Source: JAANXG01 sp963731035
GTDB lineage: Bacteria; Pseudomonadota; Gammaproteobacteria; Arenicellales; JAANXG01
DNA length: 64,000 nucleotides
Assembly: GCA_963731035.1 (NCBI GenBank)
Contig: CAVSUY010000016.1
Location: 1 to 64,000, forward strand
Reading direction: 5' to 3'
The position numbers and the translations under genes were made by a program. The stretch's first letter is position 1. Every line of letters starts with the position of its first letter. This document shows, in pieces, positions 26,337-35,192 of the stretch. The notes beneath the pieces are model-generated. The model had not been told where the DNA came from. It did not search any database and saw only the letters and a program-made list of their open reading frames with translations.

Positions 26337-27124
26337 CCCTGCGCGCGCACGGGCTGTCTATCGGCTACGGGACGACCCTGGTGGCGTCGGACATCGAGCT
26401 CGAGGTATCCGCGGGGGAAGTGAACTGCCTGCTCGGACCCAACGGCTCGGGCAAGACCACTTTGTTCAAGACGGTCATCGGGCTCATACCGGCCCTCGGC
26501 GGCGAGGTCACCATCGACGGTGCGGTGCTGGCGAGTATGTCGGTGCGCCAGATCGCGTCGCATATCTCCTACGTGCCGCAGCAGCACACGCCGCCGTTTC
26601 CGTTCCGCGTCCGCGACGTGGTGATCATGGGCAGGCAGGCGCGCAAGGGCCTGCTGAGCGCGCCGGATGCCGAGGACCGGAGCCGGACCACGGAGGTGCT
26701 CCGGCAACTCGGCATAGGGAACCTGGCCGACGCGGACTACTCGCGAATCTCGGGCGGGCAGCGGCAAATGGTGTTGATCGCGCGGGCGCTGGTGCAGGAC
26801 ACTGGAATCCTGGTGCTGGACGAGCCCACCGCCAGCCTCGACTACGGCAACCAGGTGCGCATTATCGGCGAGATCGCGCGCCTCGCCCGCGAGGGCTACG
26901 GCATCGTGTTGTCCACCCACAACCCGGACCACGCCTTTGCAGTCGCGGACAAGGTCATGCTGATGCACGACGGCGGCATCGTCGCCAGCGGCACCCCTGC
27001 GGATGTGCTGGTGGTCGATCGATTATCCGCGGTCTACGGCGTGCCGATGAATATTCGCCGGTTGGACGGACAGTTGACGGTGTGTGTGCCGCGCTACGAC
27101 GAAGTCATCCAGCTCTCGCGATAA
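26333..27124 (+). CDS. ABC importer ATPase (FecE/BtuD family)
   Basis: A 263-residue ATP-binding subunit powering the importer. Walker A is GPNGSGKTT (about 39-47), the Q-loop lies in YVPQQHTPPFPF, the signature is ISGGQRQ (about 141-147), Walker B is ILVLDEPTASLD and the switch His is in LSTHNPDH. The start overlaps the permease stop (ATGA). After its end a run of short intergenic sequence leads to a terminator facing the opposite gene. Confidence 0.92.
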   Translation: MTLRAHGLSIGYGTTLVASDIELEVSAGEVNCLLGPNGSGKTTLFKTVIGLIPALGGEVTIDGAVLASMSVRQIASHISYVPQQHTPPFPFRVRDVVIMGRQARKGLLSAPDAEDRSRTTEVLRQLGIGNLADADYSRISGGQRQMVLIARALVQDTGILVLDEPTASLDYGNQVRIIGEIARLAREGYGIVLSTHNPDHAFAVADKVMLMHDGGIVASGTPADVLVVDRLSAVYGVPMNIRRLDGQLTVCVPRYDEVIQLSR

Positions 27125-27170
27125 CCTCGGGCCGGCGCCCGGCAGTGGCCGGCAACGCAGGCCGGACCGA

Positions 27171-27207
27171 CAAAAAAAGGCCGGAAGCAGCAACGCCGCT
27201 TCCGGCC
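27171..27207 (-). terminator. Rho-independent terminator of the minus-strand peptide-binding gene
   Basis: GGCCGGAAGC (27179-27188) and GCTTCCGGCC (27198-27207) pair perfectly over a 9-base loop. The seven A residues at 27172-27178 give a T tract on the minus strand. It sits between two convergent genes. Confidence 0.88.
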
Positions 27208-27230
27208 CGTACTGTCAGCGAATCAGACTA

Positions 27231-28961
27231 CTATGCTTCTATCCAGACCCTGTGGAACTGATGGTACTGCGTGGGATGGGCCGTCATGTTGTGCACTTTC
27301 TTGTTGGCAACGAAGAACTTCGGCTGCCACAGCGGCTGCATGATGACGGCATCGCCCTGGAGAATGCTCTCCACCGTCTTCATCTTCTCGCGGCGGGCGT
27401 CGACGTCGAGCAGTGCTTCTGCCTCGTCAAGCGCCTTGTCGAACGCCGGATTGGCGTAGTGGCTCTCGTTCCAGGGCACGCCGCTGCGGTAACCCAGGCT
27501 CAGCACCATGGTGCCGAGCGGACGGTGGGTCCAGGCCGTGAGTCCGAAAGGCGTCTTGTCCCAGATCTCCCAGTACTTCGAGGCGGGCATGACGTTGAGG
27601 GACAGGTTCACGCCGATGGAAGCGAGCTGCTGCTTCATGATCTCGCAGACCTGCTGCTGCCATGGACCATTGGTGTTACCAACGTCGATGCTGAGATCGA
27701 TACCGTTGCCGTGGCCCGACTCTTCGAGCAGCTTTTTGGCCTTCTCGACATCGCGCTTCGGCTTCGGCAGCTTGTAGTACTCGGGATGGATCTGAGCCAC
27801 GTGATGATGCTCGGCGAACTCTCCTCTGCCGCCGTATACCAGCTCCGGATACTTGTCCACATCGATGCACGCCTGCATGGCCTGGCGCAGCTTGGGGTTG
27901 TCGAACGGCGCCTTGTCCACCTGCATACGGGCGACGACAGTCTGCGCCGTCTTTGCTTCGTAGATGGTGGTGTTCGGCAGGCTCTGCGCCATCTGCAGGG
28001 AGGCGATGTCGAATTCGTAGATGGAATCCACCTGGCCGGACGCGTACGCGGCGAGCTGGGCGGCGGATGCCGAGCCGTGGTCGATGTATACGATCTCGTC
28101 CAGATAGATCGGACCGCCGATGTAAGGATTCGAAAGATCCTTGCCCCAATAGGGTTCCTTGCGTTTCTTGAGTACCGCCCTCTGCTTCACGGTGTGCTCG
28201 GCCAGCGTGTACGGGCCGGTCCCGATGGGATTCGCCATCAGGTTGCCGTCGAACTTCGGGTGGCAGATGGCGGTGGGATAGTTGTAGCAATTCTCCGGTA
28301 TAGCGAGCTGCGGGGTCTTCATGTGCAGCTTGATGGTGTGCGCATCCACGACATTGACGGCGCCGTCGATGGCCCGTTTGGACATCTTCGCCTTGCCGTT
28401 CTCGTCTTTCTTGCCGGTGTCATACTCCTCCGTCATGGCCGAGAAGAGCCCGATATTGGATGACCCCGTCGCCGGATCCAGCCAGCGGTTGAAGTTGAAT
28501 GCCACGTCGTCGGCGGTGAAATCATCGCCATTGTTCCACTTGATGCCCTTGTGCAGATGGAAGGTCCAGTCGGTCAGGTCATCGGAAGCCTCCCATTTCT
28601 CGGCGAGATACGGGCGCGTGACGTTGTCCGGTCCGGTGACCGTCAGGTATTCGACGATGTTGCGTGCGACATTGGACTTTTCGACCCAGTCGAACAAAGC
28701 GGGGTCGGTCATTTCCTGGACCGGCATGGACACGCGCAGTGTTCCCCCCATCCGGGGCTCCATGGCTGCCCGGGCGACTGGCATCGCCCAGTATTCGCCG
28801 GTTATTTTACCCAGCAGGGCGTAGGCGGACGCGGCCGACAGCCCTAGAAGGCTTGCCGTCCGCAGAAAGTGCCGGCGGGAGATCCGATGCTTCTGCAGGT
28901 CGACCGCCAGGTCGTGAACCATCGGATGGACTCGACCCTCTATCTTGATGCGTTTACTCAT
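27231..28961 (-). CDS. Tat-exported peptide/nickel-type substrate-binding protein
   Basis: A 576-residue SBP_bac_5 family protein, the binding part of dipeptide/oligopeptide or nickel ABC importers. A late twin-arginine signal SRRHFLRTASLLGLSAASAYALLG (about 28-51) predicts Tat export. The mature part has GTLRVSMPVQEMTDPALFDW, TWTFHLHKGIKWNNGDDFTADDV and the later PANPIGTGPYTL-like region. No permease or ATPase gene is adjacent, so it is an orphan binding protein, or it uses a transporter encoded elsewhere. It is monocistronic with its own terminator. Confidence 0.88.
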   Translation of the reverse strand: MSKRIKIEGRVHPMVHDLAVDLQKHRISRRHFLRTASLLGLSAASAYALLGKITGEYWAMPVARAAMEPRMGGTLRVSMPVQEMTDPALFDWVEKSNVARNIVEYLTVTGPDNVTRPYLAEKWEASDDLTDWTFHLHKGIKWNNGDDFTADDVAFNFNRWLDPATGSSNIGLFSAMTEEYDTGKKDENGKAKMSKRAIDGAVNVVDAHTIKLHMKTPQLAIPENCYNYPTAICHPKFDGNLMANPIGTGPYTLAEHTVKQRAVLKKRKEPYWGKDLSNPYIGGPIYLDEIVYIDHGSASAAQLAAYASGQVDSIYEFDIASLQMAQSLPNTTIYEAKTAQTVVARMQVDKAPFDNPKLRQAMQACIDVDKYPELVYGGRGEFAEHHHVAQIHPEYYKLPKPKRDVEKAKKLLEESGHGNGIDLSIDVGNTNGPWQQQVCEIMKQQLASIGVNLSLNVMPASKYWEIWDKTPFGLTAWTHRPLGTMVLSLGYRSGVPWNESHYANPAFDKALDEAEALLDVDARREKMKTVESILQGDAVIMQPLWQPKFFVANKKVHNMTAHPTQYHQFHRVWIEA

Positions 28962-29339
28962 AACTTACGCTTCCTCGTTCTTTGGTTGGTATGCGCCAAA
29001 ATAAAGCGGATGCCTATCCGAAGCAAGTAGCATTCGCGACGAATATATGTCGATTGGAGCGCCCCAAATCTCCTTAAATCCCAGATAAATCAATATCTTG
29101 GTCCGGAATCGACGAAATTCCGCCTCGCCGCGACGCAAAAAAAGTGTTGTCCGCCGCGCCAGGAGGAGAGCCGCCGGCGGTCGCCGGTGCCGTTCGATTC
29201 CGGGCCAACGGGGCGGGGCGACCGGCGCTATGGGCGGGCCTGCGTCCGACCGGCGATGCCGGCACCGGCCCGAGGCTCCACGATCGGGGCCCGGCGCGCG
29301 TGTAGAATCCGGGTGGCAATCGAAGGGGGTGTTGAGCGC
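28962..29339. other. Divergent intergenic region
   Basis: 378 bases between divergent genes. Bases 28,980-29,110 are relatively AT-rich (AAATAAAGCGG, TAAATCAATATC) and probably hold promoters for both sides. The rest is GC-rich and could be the 5' part of the next gene if a more upstream start is used. No other feature was seen. Confidence 0.5.
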
Positions 29340-30080
29340 TTGAGGCTACGGTTGATCACTTACAATATCCACCGGGCGATCGGTCTCGACCGGCGATTTC
29401 GCCTGGACCGCATCGTCGAGATCCTGGCGGATCACGACGTCGATATCGTCCTGCTGCAGGAGGTCGATGAAGGAGTGCCGCGCAGCCGCAGGATGAACCT
29501 CGCAAAGGTGCTGGCCGAGGAGCTGGGTTTTCCCTACTACGCCCTCGGTCACAACGTCAGTCTGCGCAAGGGCCGGTACGGCAACGCCACCTTGAGCCGC
29601 TACCCCATTGTCCGTGAGAGGAACATCGACCTGACCGTGGACGAACGCAAGCGGCGCGGGTGTCAGCACACCACGATCGAGCTGAACGGGGGGCGGCGTG
29701 TGGAGGCGTTCAACCTGCACCTGGGCTTGAGCGCGCGGGAGCGCCAGCGGCAGGCCGGAATCCTGGCCCGCTCCCAGGAGATCATGGCGCTCGAGCCCAG
29801 CACGCCCTGCTTGCTGGGCGGCGACTTCAACGACTGGCGTTCCCTGTTACGTGCATTCTTCGTCGAGGGCATGGAGTTTCGCTGCGCCACCGACCGGAAG
29901 ACCGAAGCCGGGCCCTGGGCGATCCGGACCTATCCGTCGTTCTCGCCGCGGGCGGCGCTGGACCGGATCTACTACCGGGGCGGACTGCACTTGATATCGG
30001 CAAGCCGCTGTCGTCACCAGACTGCGCGGATAGCGAGCGATCACCTGCCGGTGATCGGTACCTTCGAGCTTCAGTCCTGA
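29340..30080 (+). CDS. Endonuclease/exonuclease/phosphatase-family protein
   Basis: A hydrolase of about 246 residues with the EEP (DNase I-like) fold. Blocks in order are LITYNIHRAIG at the start with the metal-site Asn, DIVLLQEVDEG with the metal Glu, YGNATLSRYPI, AFNLHLGLSARERQRQ with the catalytic His, LLGGDFNDWRS with Asp/Asn, and a final SDHLPVIGTFEL with the Asp-His pair. Members cleave phosphodiesters in DNA, RNA or phospholipids; the substrate is not predictable. The TTG at 29,340 gives the normal N-terminus; an upstream GTG at 29,313 is possible. Often found beside cardiolipin synthases, but none is here. Confidence 0.85.
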   Translation: MRLRLITYNIHRAIGLDRRFRLDRIVEILADHDVDIVLLQEVDEGVPRSRRMNLAKVLAEELGFPYYALGHNVSLRKGRYGNATLSRYPIVRERNIDLTVDERKRRGCQHTTIELNGGRRVEAFNLHLGLSARERQRQAGILARSQEIMALEPSTPCLLGGDFNDWRSLLRAFFVEGMEFRCATDRKTEAGPWAIRTYPSFSPRAALDRIYYRGGLHLISASRCRHQTARIASDHLPVIGTFELQS

Positions 30081-30125
30081 TCTTGAAAAAGCATCGCTTG
30101 GCACGCAATACCTTAAGTATGTCCC

Positions 30126-30300
30126 GTCGTCCGCAAACGCGAGAAGGTTTCCCTGTCCCCGCTGAGGAGAGGGTCAGGGTGAGGGGGATCCCGGGGATGG
30201 GTATACCCCCACCCCAGCCCTGTCTCTTTGAAAAGGGAGAGGGAGCTTTTATCCGCCCCTCCGGGGGAGGGGGTGAGGGGGGAGCCCCGCCCGACGATAT
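30126..30300. repeat. GC-rich intergenic repeat with mirror and inverted blocks
   Basis: Purine blocks such as GAGGAGAGGGTCAGGGTGAGGG and GGGGGAGGGGGTGAGGGG alternate with pyrimidine blocks (CCCCCACCCCAGCCC). They can pair into long hairpins and resemble dispersed intergenic repeats of proteobacteria. It lies between the EEP gene and cbpA; no gene is seen. Confidence 0.55.
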
Positions 30301-30338
30301 ATTGCTGATGACAAATCCTTCCGACCGGAGGCAACAGC

Positions 30339-31280
30339 TTGGAATATAAGGACTACTACAAGATCATGGGTGTGGAGCGCGATGCCACCCAAGACGACGT
30401 CAAGCGCGCCTACCGCAAGCTCGCCCGCAAGTACCATCCGGACGTCAGCAAGGAGTCCGATGCCCAGGCCAAGTTCCAGGAGATGCAGGAAGCGTACGAG
30501 GTTCTCAAAGACCCCGAGAAGCGGGCCGCCTACGACCAGCTCGGCGCCAACTGGCGCGCCGGCCAGGACTTCCGGCCGCCGCCGGACTGGGATACCGGGT
30601 TCGAGTTCAGCGGCGGGGTCCCCGGCGGCGACGACTCGGTGTTCAGCGACTTCTTCGAGTCCCTGTTCGGCGACCGCGGGCGCCAGCGTGCGTGGGGCGG
30701 CGCGGACTTCCAGCGGCGCGGCCGCGATCACCACGCGCGGGTGCTGATCGACCTGGAGGACGCCTTTCACGGTGCCACCCGCAGCGTGACGCTGCAGACG
30801 CCGACGGTGGACGAGTCCGGCCACGTTCGCACCCGGCAGCGGACCTTGAGCGTTCGCATCCCCAAGGGCATCAAGCAGGGGCAGCATATCCGGCTCTCGG
30901 GACAGGGGACCCCGGGGATCGGCGGGGGCCAGGCTGGGGACCTCTACCTGGAAGTCGAGTTCGCGCCCCACGGTGTGTATCGTGTCGAGGGCGCGGACCT
31001 TTATATGGACCTGCCGGTGGCACCCTGGGAGGCGGCGCTGGGTGCCAAGGTGAAAGTGCCGACGCCCGGCGGCACGGTGGACCTCACCATCGCCCCCGAT
31101 TCCAGGTCAGGCGCGAAGCTTCGCCTGCGGGGCCGGGGCATACCGGCAAGGGAGCCGGGCGATCTCTACGTCACGCTGCAGATCGACCTGCCTCCGGCGA
31201 AGGACGAGAAGGCGAAGAAGCTGTATGAGCAGATGCGGGAGCAGATGCAATTCAATCCGCGCGCGCGGCTGGGAGTGTAA
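30339..31280 (+). CDS. cbpA: Curved-DNA-binding DnaJ-type co-chaperone CbpA
   Basis: A 313-residue J-domain protein that stimulates DnaK and binds DNA. The J domain (about 3-70) has YKIMGVERDATQDDVKRAYRKLARKYHPDVS with the HPD motif at 33-35. A Gly/Phe-poor linker follows, then two C-terminal beta domains (LSVRIPKGIKQGQHIRLSGQGTPG; PVAPWEAALGAKVKVPTPGG). There is no zinc-finger region, which separates it from DnaJ. TTG start preceded by CGGAGG. The modulator cbpM follows after three bases. Confidence 0.93.
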   Translation: MEYKDYYKIMGVERDATQDDVKRAYRKLARKYHPDVSKESDAQAKFQEMQEAYEVLKDPEKRAAYDQLGANWRAGQDFRPPPDWDTGFEFSGGVPGGDDSVFSDFFESLFGDRGRQRAWGGADFQRRGRDHHARVLIDLEDAFHGATRSVTLQTPTVDESGHVRTRQRTLSVRIPKGIKQGQHIRLSGQGTPGIGGGQAGDLYLEVEFAPHGVYRVEGADLYMDLPVAPWEAALGAKVKVPTPGGTVDLTIAPDSRSGAKLRLRGRGIPAREPGDLYVTLQIDLPPAKDEKAKKLYEQMREQMQFNPRARLGV

Positions 31281-31283
31281 GCC

Positions 31284-31589
31284 ATGGTAGACCCGACGCA
31301 TCGTGTTTTGACCGGTTATCTCCTCGACGAGACCGTGACTCTGACCCTGGCGGAAATCAGCGGGGCCTGCCGCGTACGCGAGGAGCGCATCATCGAGCTG
31401 GTGGAGGAGGGAATCATCGAGCCTGAGATACAGCAGCGCGACTGGTGTTTCCCCGCCACCCAGCTCCGCCGCGCCCATCGGGCGATCCGGCTGCAGCACG
31501 ATCTGGAGATCAACCTGGCCGGCGTGGCCATGGTGCTGGATCTTCTGGACGAGCTCGAGGAACTGCGCGCCCGATTCGCGGGCATGTAG
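31284..31589 (+). CDS. cbpM: Chaperone modulator CbpM
   Basis: A 101-residue MerR-like helical protein that binds the J domain of CbpA and blocks its action. It shows the winged-helix part TLAEISGACRVREERIIELVEEGIIEP and a C-terminal helix INLAGVAMVLDLLDELEELRARF. Translational coupling with cbpA (3-base gap) keeps the two in balance. Confidence 0.92.
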   Translation: MVDPTHRVLTGYLLDETVTLTLAEISGACRVREERIIELVEEGIIEPEIQQRDWCFPATQLRRAHRAIRLQHDLEINLAGVAMVLDLLDELEELRARFAGM

Positions 31590-31809
31590 GGAACGCCGGA
31601 GGGACGCGCGGCCTTTAAACACCTGATCCGGGTATGTTAGCGTTATACCCTTGATTTCGCTTTCCCAGCGGAGCCGGCGAGCGCTCGATTCGATTGCAAT
31701 TCCACATTTGGGCGCTTCGGGTCGCAAGTCCCCCGGTCGTGCACCCCAGTGGCTGATGTCGCGCTGTCAGCCCGGGCCAATACACCGCAACAGGCGCGAG
31801 GATCCATTC

Positions 31810-32322
31810 ATGCGACGTTCTGCCACAAGCCCCGCCGGTCTGATTCTGTTTCTGGCGATTCTCATACCGTCGGGCTTGGTTCACGCCGAGGAGGCCAAAA
31901 AAGTGATCACCGAAGGTTCGAAAGTTTCACTGGAGTACACCCTCAATGTCGAGGGCGGGGAGGTCGTCGACAGCAACAGCAGCGACGACCCCCTGGTTTA
32001 CACGCAGGGGAAGGAGGAGATTATTCCCGCCCTGGAAGATGAGTTGAGCGGGCTCGCCGCAGGGGATGAGAAGGAAGTGACCCTTCAGCCCGATGAAGCC
32101 TACGGACCGGTGGATCCAAACGCCTTCCAAGAGGTGCCCCTGGACCAGATACCCGAAGATGCGCGTAAGGAAGGCCAGCTCCTGATCATGCAGGACCAGC
32201 AGGGCCATCGCCAGCAGATCCGGGTGTCGGAGATCCGGGACGACACGGCGGTGCTGGACCTGAATCACCCGCTCGCCGGCAAGACCCTGCACTTCGACGT
32301 CAAGATTCTCGACGTCCAGTAG
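31810..32322 (+). CDS. Exported FKBP-type peptidyl-prolyl isomerase (SlyD-like)
   Basis: A 170-residue prolyl isomerase for folding exported proteins. A signal peptide LILFLAILIPSGLVHA ends near residue 25. The FKBP domain has KVSLEYTLNVEGGEVVDSN, the long insert-in-flap region GLAAGDEKEVTLQPDEAYGPVDPNAFQEVP and the C-terminal NHPLAGKTLHFDVKILDV, which together mark the SlyD/FkpB type. It lacks the His-rich metal tail. ATG at 31,810 is chosen because the signal peptide starts there; the reading frame is open further upstream. Monocistronic, followed by a repeat-rich spacer. Confidence 0.92.
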   Translation: MRRSATSPAGLILFLAILIPSGLVHAEEAKKVITEGSKVSLEYTLNVEGGEVVDSNSSDDPLVYTQGKEEIIPALEDELSGLAAGDEKEVTLQPDEAYGPVDPNAFQEVPLDQIPEDARKEGQLLIMQDQQGHRQQIRVSEIRDDTAVLDLNHPLAGKTLHFDVKILDVQ

Positions 32323-32341
32323 TTCCCGTAATCCACATTCA

Positions 32342-32880
32342 CCGCAGTGCCGGGCCCCGGAATGTGGCGGCTTGAGCCGCGACGGCGGCTGATCGCTGCT
32401 CCATGACGGTTGCGGTCAATGGACATGTCGGGCAGGTGCAGCAGCCGCCGGTCCGTTGAGTTCGTGCGGCGGCCTTCGCCATGATCGCGACTGAAGTCGC
32501 TCCTACAATCCGAGGTTTGCCGCATGATCGCGACTGAAGTCGCTCCTACAATCCGAGGTTCGCCGCAGTGCCGGGCCCCGGAATGTGGCGGCTTGAGCCG
32601 CGACGGCGGCTGATCGCTGCTCCATGACGGTTTGCGGTCAATGGACATGTCGGGCAGGTGCAGCAGCCGCCGGTCCGTTGAGCTCGTGCGGCGGCCTTCG
32701 CCATGATCGCGACTGAAGTCGCTCCTACAATCCGAGGTTTGCCGCATGATCGCGACTGAAGTCGCTCCTACAATCCGAGGTTTGCCGCATGATCGCGACT
32801 GAAGTCGCTCCTACAATTCGAGGTTTGCCGCAGTGCCGGGCCCCGGATTGTAGGAGCGGCTTCAGCCGCGATTGCGGCTC
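32342..32880. repeat. Tandem and nested repeats built on a REP-like palindrome
   Basis: A unit starting CCGCAGTGCCGGG begins at 32,342, 32,563 and 32,828 (partial). Within the units a 43-base repeat starting ATGATCGCGACTG occurs five times (32481, 32524, 32703, 32746, 32789). Each contains the palindromic core GCGACTGAAGTCGC followed by TCCTACAATC. The second unit has one more 43-base copy than the first. A related single palindrome (GTAGGAGCGGCTTCAGCCGC) is at about 32,851. No spacer variation, so it is not a CRISPR. Confidence 0.9.
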
Positions 32881-32887
32881 CTCGTTC

Positions 32888-34075
32888 CTACAACCGCTCG
32901 AATATCGCCGCGATACCCTGGCCGCCGCCGATGCACATCGACACGCAGGCGTAGCGGCCGCCGGTGCGGTGCAGCTCGTACAGCGCCTTCACCGTGAGCA
33001 TGCAGCCGGTGGCGCCGATGGGGTGGCCGATGGAGATGCCGCTGCCGTTGGGGTTCGTGCGGTCCTCCGGCAGCCCGAGATCGCGGACCACCGCCAGGGC
33101 CTGGGCGGCGAACGCTTCGTTGAGCTCGATCACGTCGAGGTCCGGGACGCCCAGCCCGGCCTTCTCCAGCGCCATCTTGATGGCGGGCACGGGCCCTATG
33201 CCCATGTATTCCGGGTCGACACCGGCGTGGGAGTAGGCCACCAGGCGACCCATGGGCGTGGCACCGGACTGCTCGGCGTGGGCAGCGTCCATCAACACCA
33301 CCGCGGCCGCGGCGTCGTTGATGCCGGAAGCGTTGCCCGCGGTCACCGTGCCGTCCTTCTGGAACACCGGGCGCAGCTTGGACAAGGACTCCACGTCGAC
33401 GTCGGAGCGCACGTGCTCGTCGGTGTCGAAGATCGTGGTGCCCTTTCTGGAAGTGATCTCCACCGGCAGGATCTGCTCTTTGAAGTAGCCGTTCGCGATG
33501 GCGCGGGCGGCGCGCTTGTGGCTCTCGACGGCGAGCCGGTCCTGGTCCTCCCGGGTGATGTTCCATTTGCCGGCGATGTTCTCGGCGGTAACGCCCATGT
33601 GGCAGCTGTGAAACGGGTCGTGAAGTGCGGACACCATGGCGTCGACGACCTTGGCGTCTCCCATGCGGACGCCCCAGCGCATGCCGGGCAGCAGATGGGG
33701 CGCCATGCTCATGCTTTCGGCGCCGCCCGCCACGGCGGCGTCGCAGTCGCCCAAGAGGATGCTCTGCGACGCGCTGACCACGGCCTGCAGGCCGCTGCCG
33801 CACAGCCGGTTCACGGTCAGGGCCGGCACTTCATTTGGCAGGCCGCCTTCGATGGCGGCAATGCGCGAGATGTACATGTCGCGCGGTTCGGAGTGGATCA
33901 CGTTGCCGAACACGCAGTGACCGAAGTCCGCCGGATCGATGCCGGAGCGCGCGACGACCTCCTTGACCACCATCGCGGCCAGCTGATTGGCGGAGAAACC
34001 TTTCAGTGATCCGCCGAATTCCCCAACCGCGGTGCGCACGCCGCTGACCACCACAACTTCTCGACTGCTGGACAT
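32888..34075 (-). CDS. Acetyl-CoA C-acetyltransferase (thiolase)
   Basis: A 395-residue thiolase joining two acetyl-CoA units or cleaving 3-ketoacyl-CoA. The nucleophilic Cys is in VNRLCGSGLQAV (about 91). NEAFAAQAL, GGAIALGHP-type GSGISIGHPIGATG with the catalytic His (about 350), and CVSMCIGGGQGIAAIFE with the second Cys (about 380) complete the set. The length is normal for the biosynthetic type. It could supply acetoacetyl-CoA for polyhydroxybutyrate or lipid turnover, but no partner gene is adjacent. The 3' end abuts the REP-like repeats. Confidence 0.93.
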   Translation of the reverse strand: MSSSREVVVVSGVRTAVGEFGGSLKGFSANQLAAMVVKEVVARSGIDPADFGHCVFGNVIHSEPRDMYISRIAAIEGGLPNEVPALTVNRLCGSGLQAVVSASQSILLGDCDAAVAGGAESMSMAPHLLPGMRWGVRMGDAKVVDAMVSALHDPFHSCHMGVTAENIAGKWNITREDQDRLAVESHKRAARAIANGYFKEQILPVEITSRKGTTIFDTDEHVRSDVDVESLSKLRPVFQKDGTVTAGNASGINDAAAAVVLMDAAHAEQSGATPMGRLVAYSHAGVDPEYMGIGPVPAIKMALEKAGLGVPDLDVIELNEAFAAQALAVVRDLGLPEDRTNPNGSGISIGHPIGATGCMLTVKALYELHRTGGRYACVSMCIGGGQGIAAIFERL

Positions 34076-34140
34076 AAATGTGTTCCCGTTCGTTTGAATT
34101 TCGCCGATAGTTTAAACTCGACGCCGAGCTGTTACGAGCC

Positions 34141-34932
34141 ATGCCTGAACTGTATTTTCAAGACTACCCTGGTACATCGGACAACCCGCCGCTGGTGTTG
34201 TTGCACGGTCTGTTCGGCTCCGGCACGAACTGGCGCGGGGTGGCCAGGCATTTCGACGACAGCCGCCGCGTCCTGGCCATGGATATGCGCAACCACGGTC
34301 GGTCCTTCAACGACGACGAGATGACCTATCCCGCGATGGCCCGGGATGTCCTGGACACCCTCGACGGCCAGGGCATCGATCGCGCCGACATTCTCGGCCA
34401 CAGCATGGGCGGCAAGGCGGCGATGATTCTGGCGCTGGACCATCCGGAGCGGCTGCACAGCCTGGTGGTGGTGGACATTGCTCCCGTGGCCTATGACCAC
34501 ACGCAACTCCCCCTTGTGGAAGCGATGATGCGCCTCGATCTCGCGGCCGTGCGGTCGCGAAAGGAGGCTGACGAGGCGCTGGCGCCGTCCGTCCCCGATC
34601 GGGCTGTGCGCCAGTTCCTGCTGCAGAGCCTCGAACAGGCCGACGGGGCCTTTCGCTGGCGGCTCAATCTCGAGGCGCTCAAGCGTGCCATGGACGACCT
34701 GGTCGGCTTTCCCGATCCGGGCGGCCGCACGTACGACGGTTCGACGCTGTTTGTCAACGGCAGCGAGTCCGACTACGTGCTGCCGAGTTATCGCCCGCGC
34801 ATAGAACGGTACTTTCCGAACGTGCAATACGCCCGCGTGGAGAAGGCGGGCCACTGGGTGCATGCCGATCAGCCGGCCGCGCTGATCCATGAAGTGGGTA
34901 GCTTTCTCTCCGGAACCCGATCTCCCGGCTGA
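34141..34932 (+). CDS. Alpha/beta-hydrolase, YbfF-type esterase
   Basis: A 263-residue cytosolic esterase. Oxyanion motif LLHGLFGSGTNW (about 20-31), MDMRNHGRS, nucleophile Ser in GHSMGGKAA (about 88), and a final His in KAGHWVHADQP (about 241) fit the YbfF/acyl-CoA-esterase-like group. LVVVDIAPV following the nucleophile strand is typical. The gene is divergent from the thiolase with a 65-base gap, so promoters overlap. Physiological substrate unknown. Confidence 0.9.
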   Translation: MPELYFQDYPGTSDNPPLVLLHGLFGSGTNWRGVARHFDDSRRVLAMDMRNHGRSFNDDEMTYPAMARDVLDTLDGQGIDRADILGHSMGGKAAMILALDHPERLHSLVVVDIAPVAYDHTQLPLVEAMMRLDLAAVRSRKEADEALAPSVPDRAVRQFLLQSLEQADGAFRWRLNLEALKRAMDDLVGFPDPGGRTYDGSTLFVNGSESDYVLPSYRPRIERYFPNVQYARVEKAGHWVHADQPAALIHEVGSFLSGTRSPG

Positions 34933-35192
34933 TCCGTCCGGGCCGGCAGATTTGCCGGGACAGGATCCCGGCCTACGGACGCAGCACTTGCGGCGCGACA
35001 TTCCGCACCCAGGAAGATCGCTGCCCCGTGACAATTTTGTGATGATTACGTGAGCATTATCCGCGTAGATTCACCGCCAACGGCAGGAAACCGTGGAATC
35101 CCCCGCATGCATCAGCGCCCGGGTTCCGCCCACGGGAACGAAAGTCCCCGCGCCACAGGGATCGGCCGTCACCATTTCAACGGAGCAACGCC

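Noticed and set aside
32265..32747. 160-codon minus-strand frame with internal repeats
   Set aside because: It simply translates the tandem non-coding repeats; the protein repeats mirror the DNA repeats.
32481..32831. CRISPR array suggested by five 43-base direct repeats
   Set aside because: Repeats touch each other or are separated by identical unit sequence; there are no unique spacers and no cas genes.
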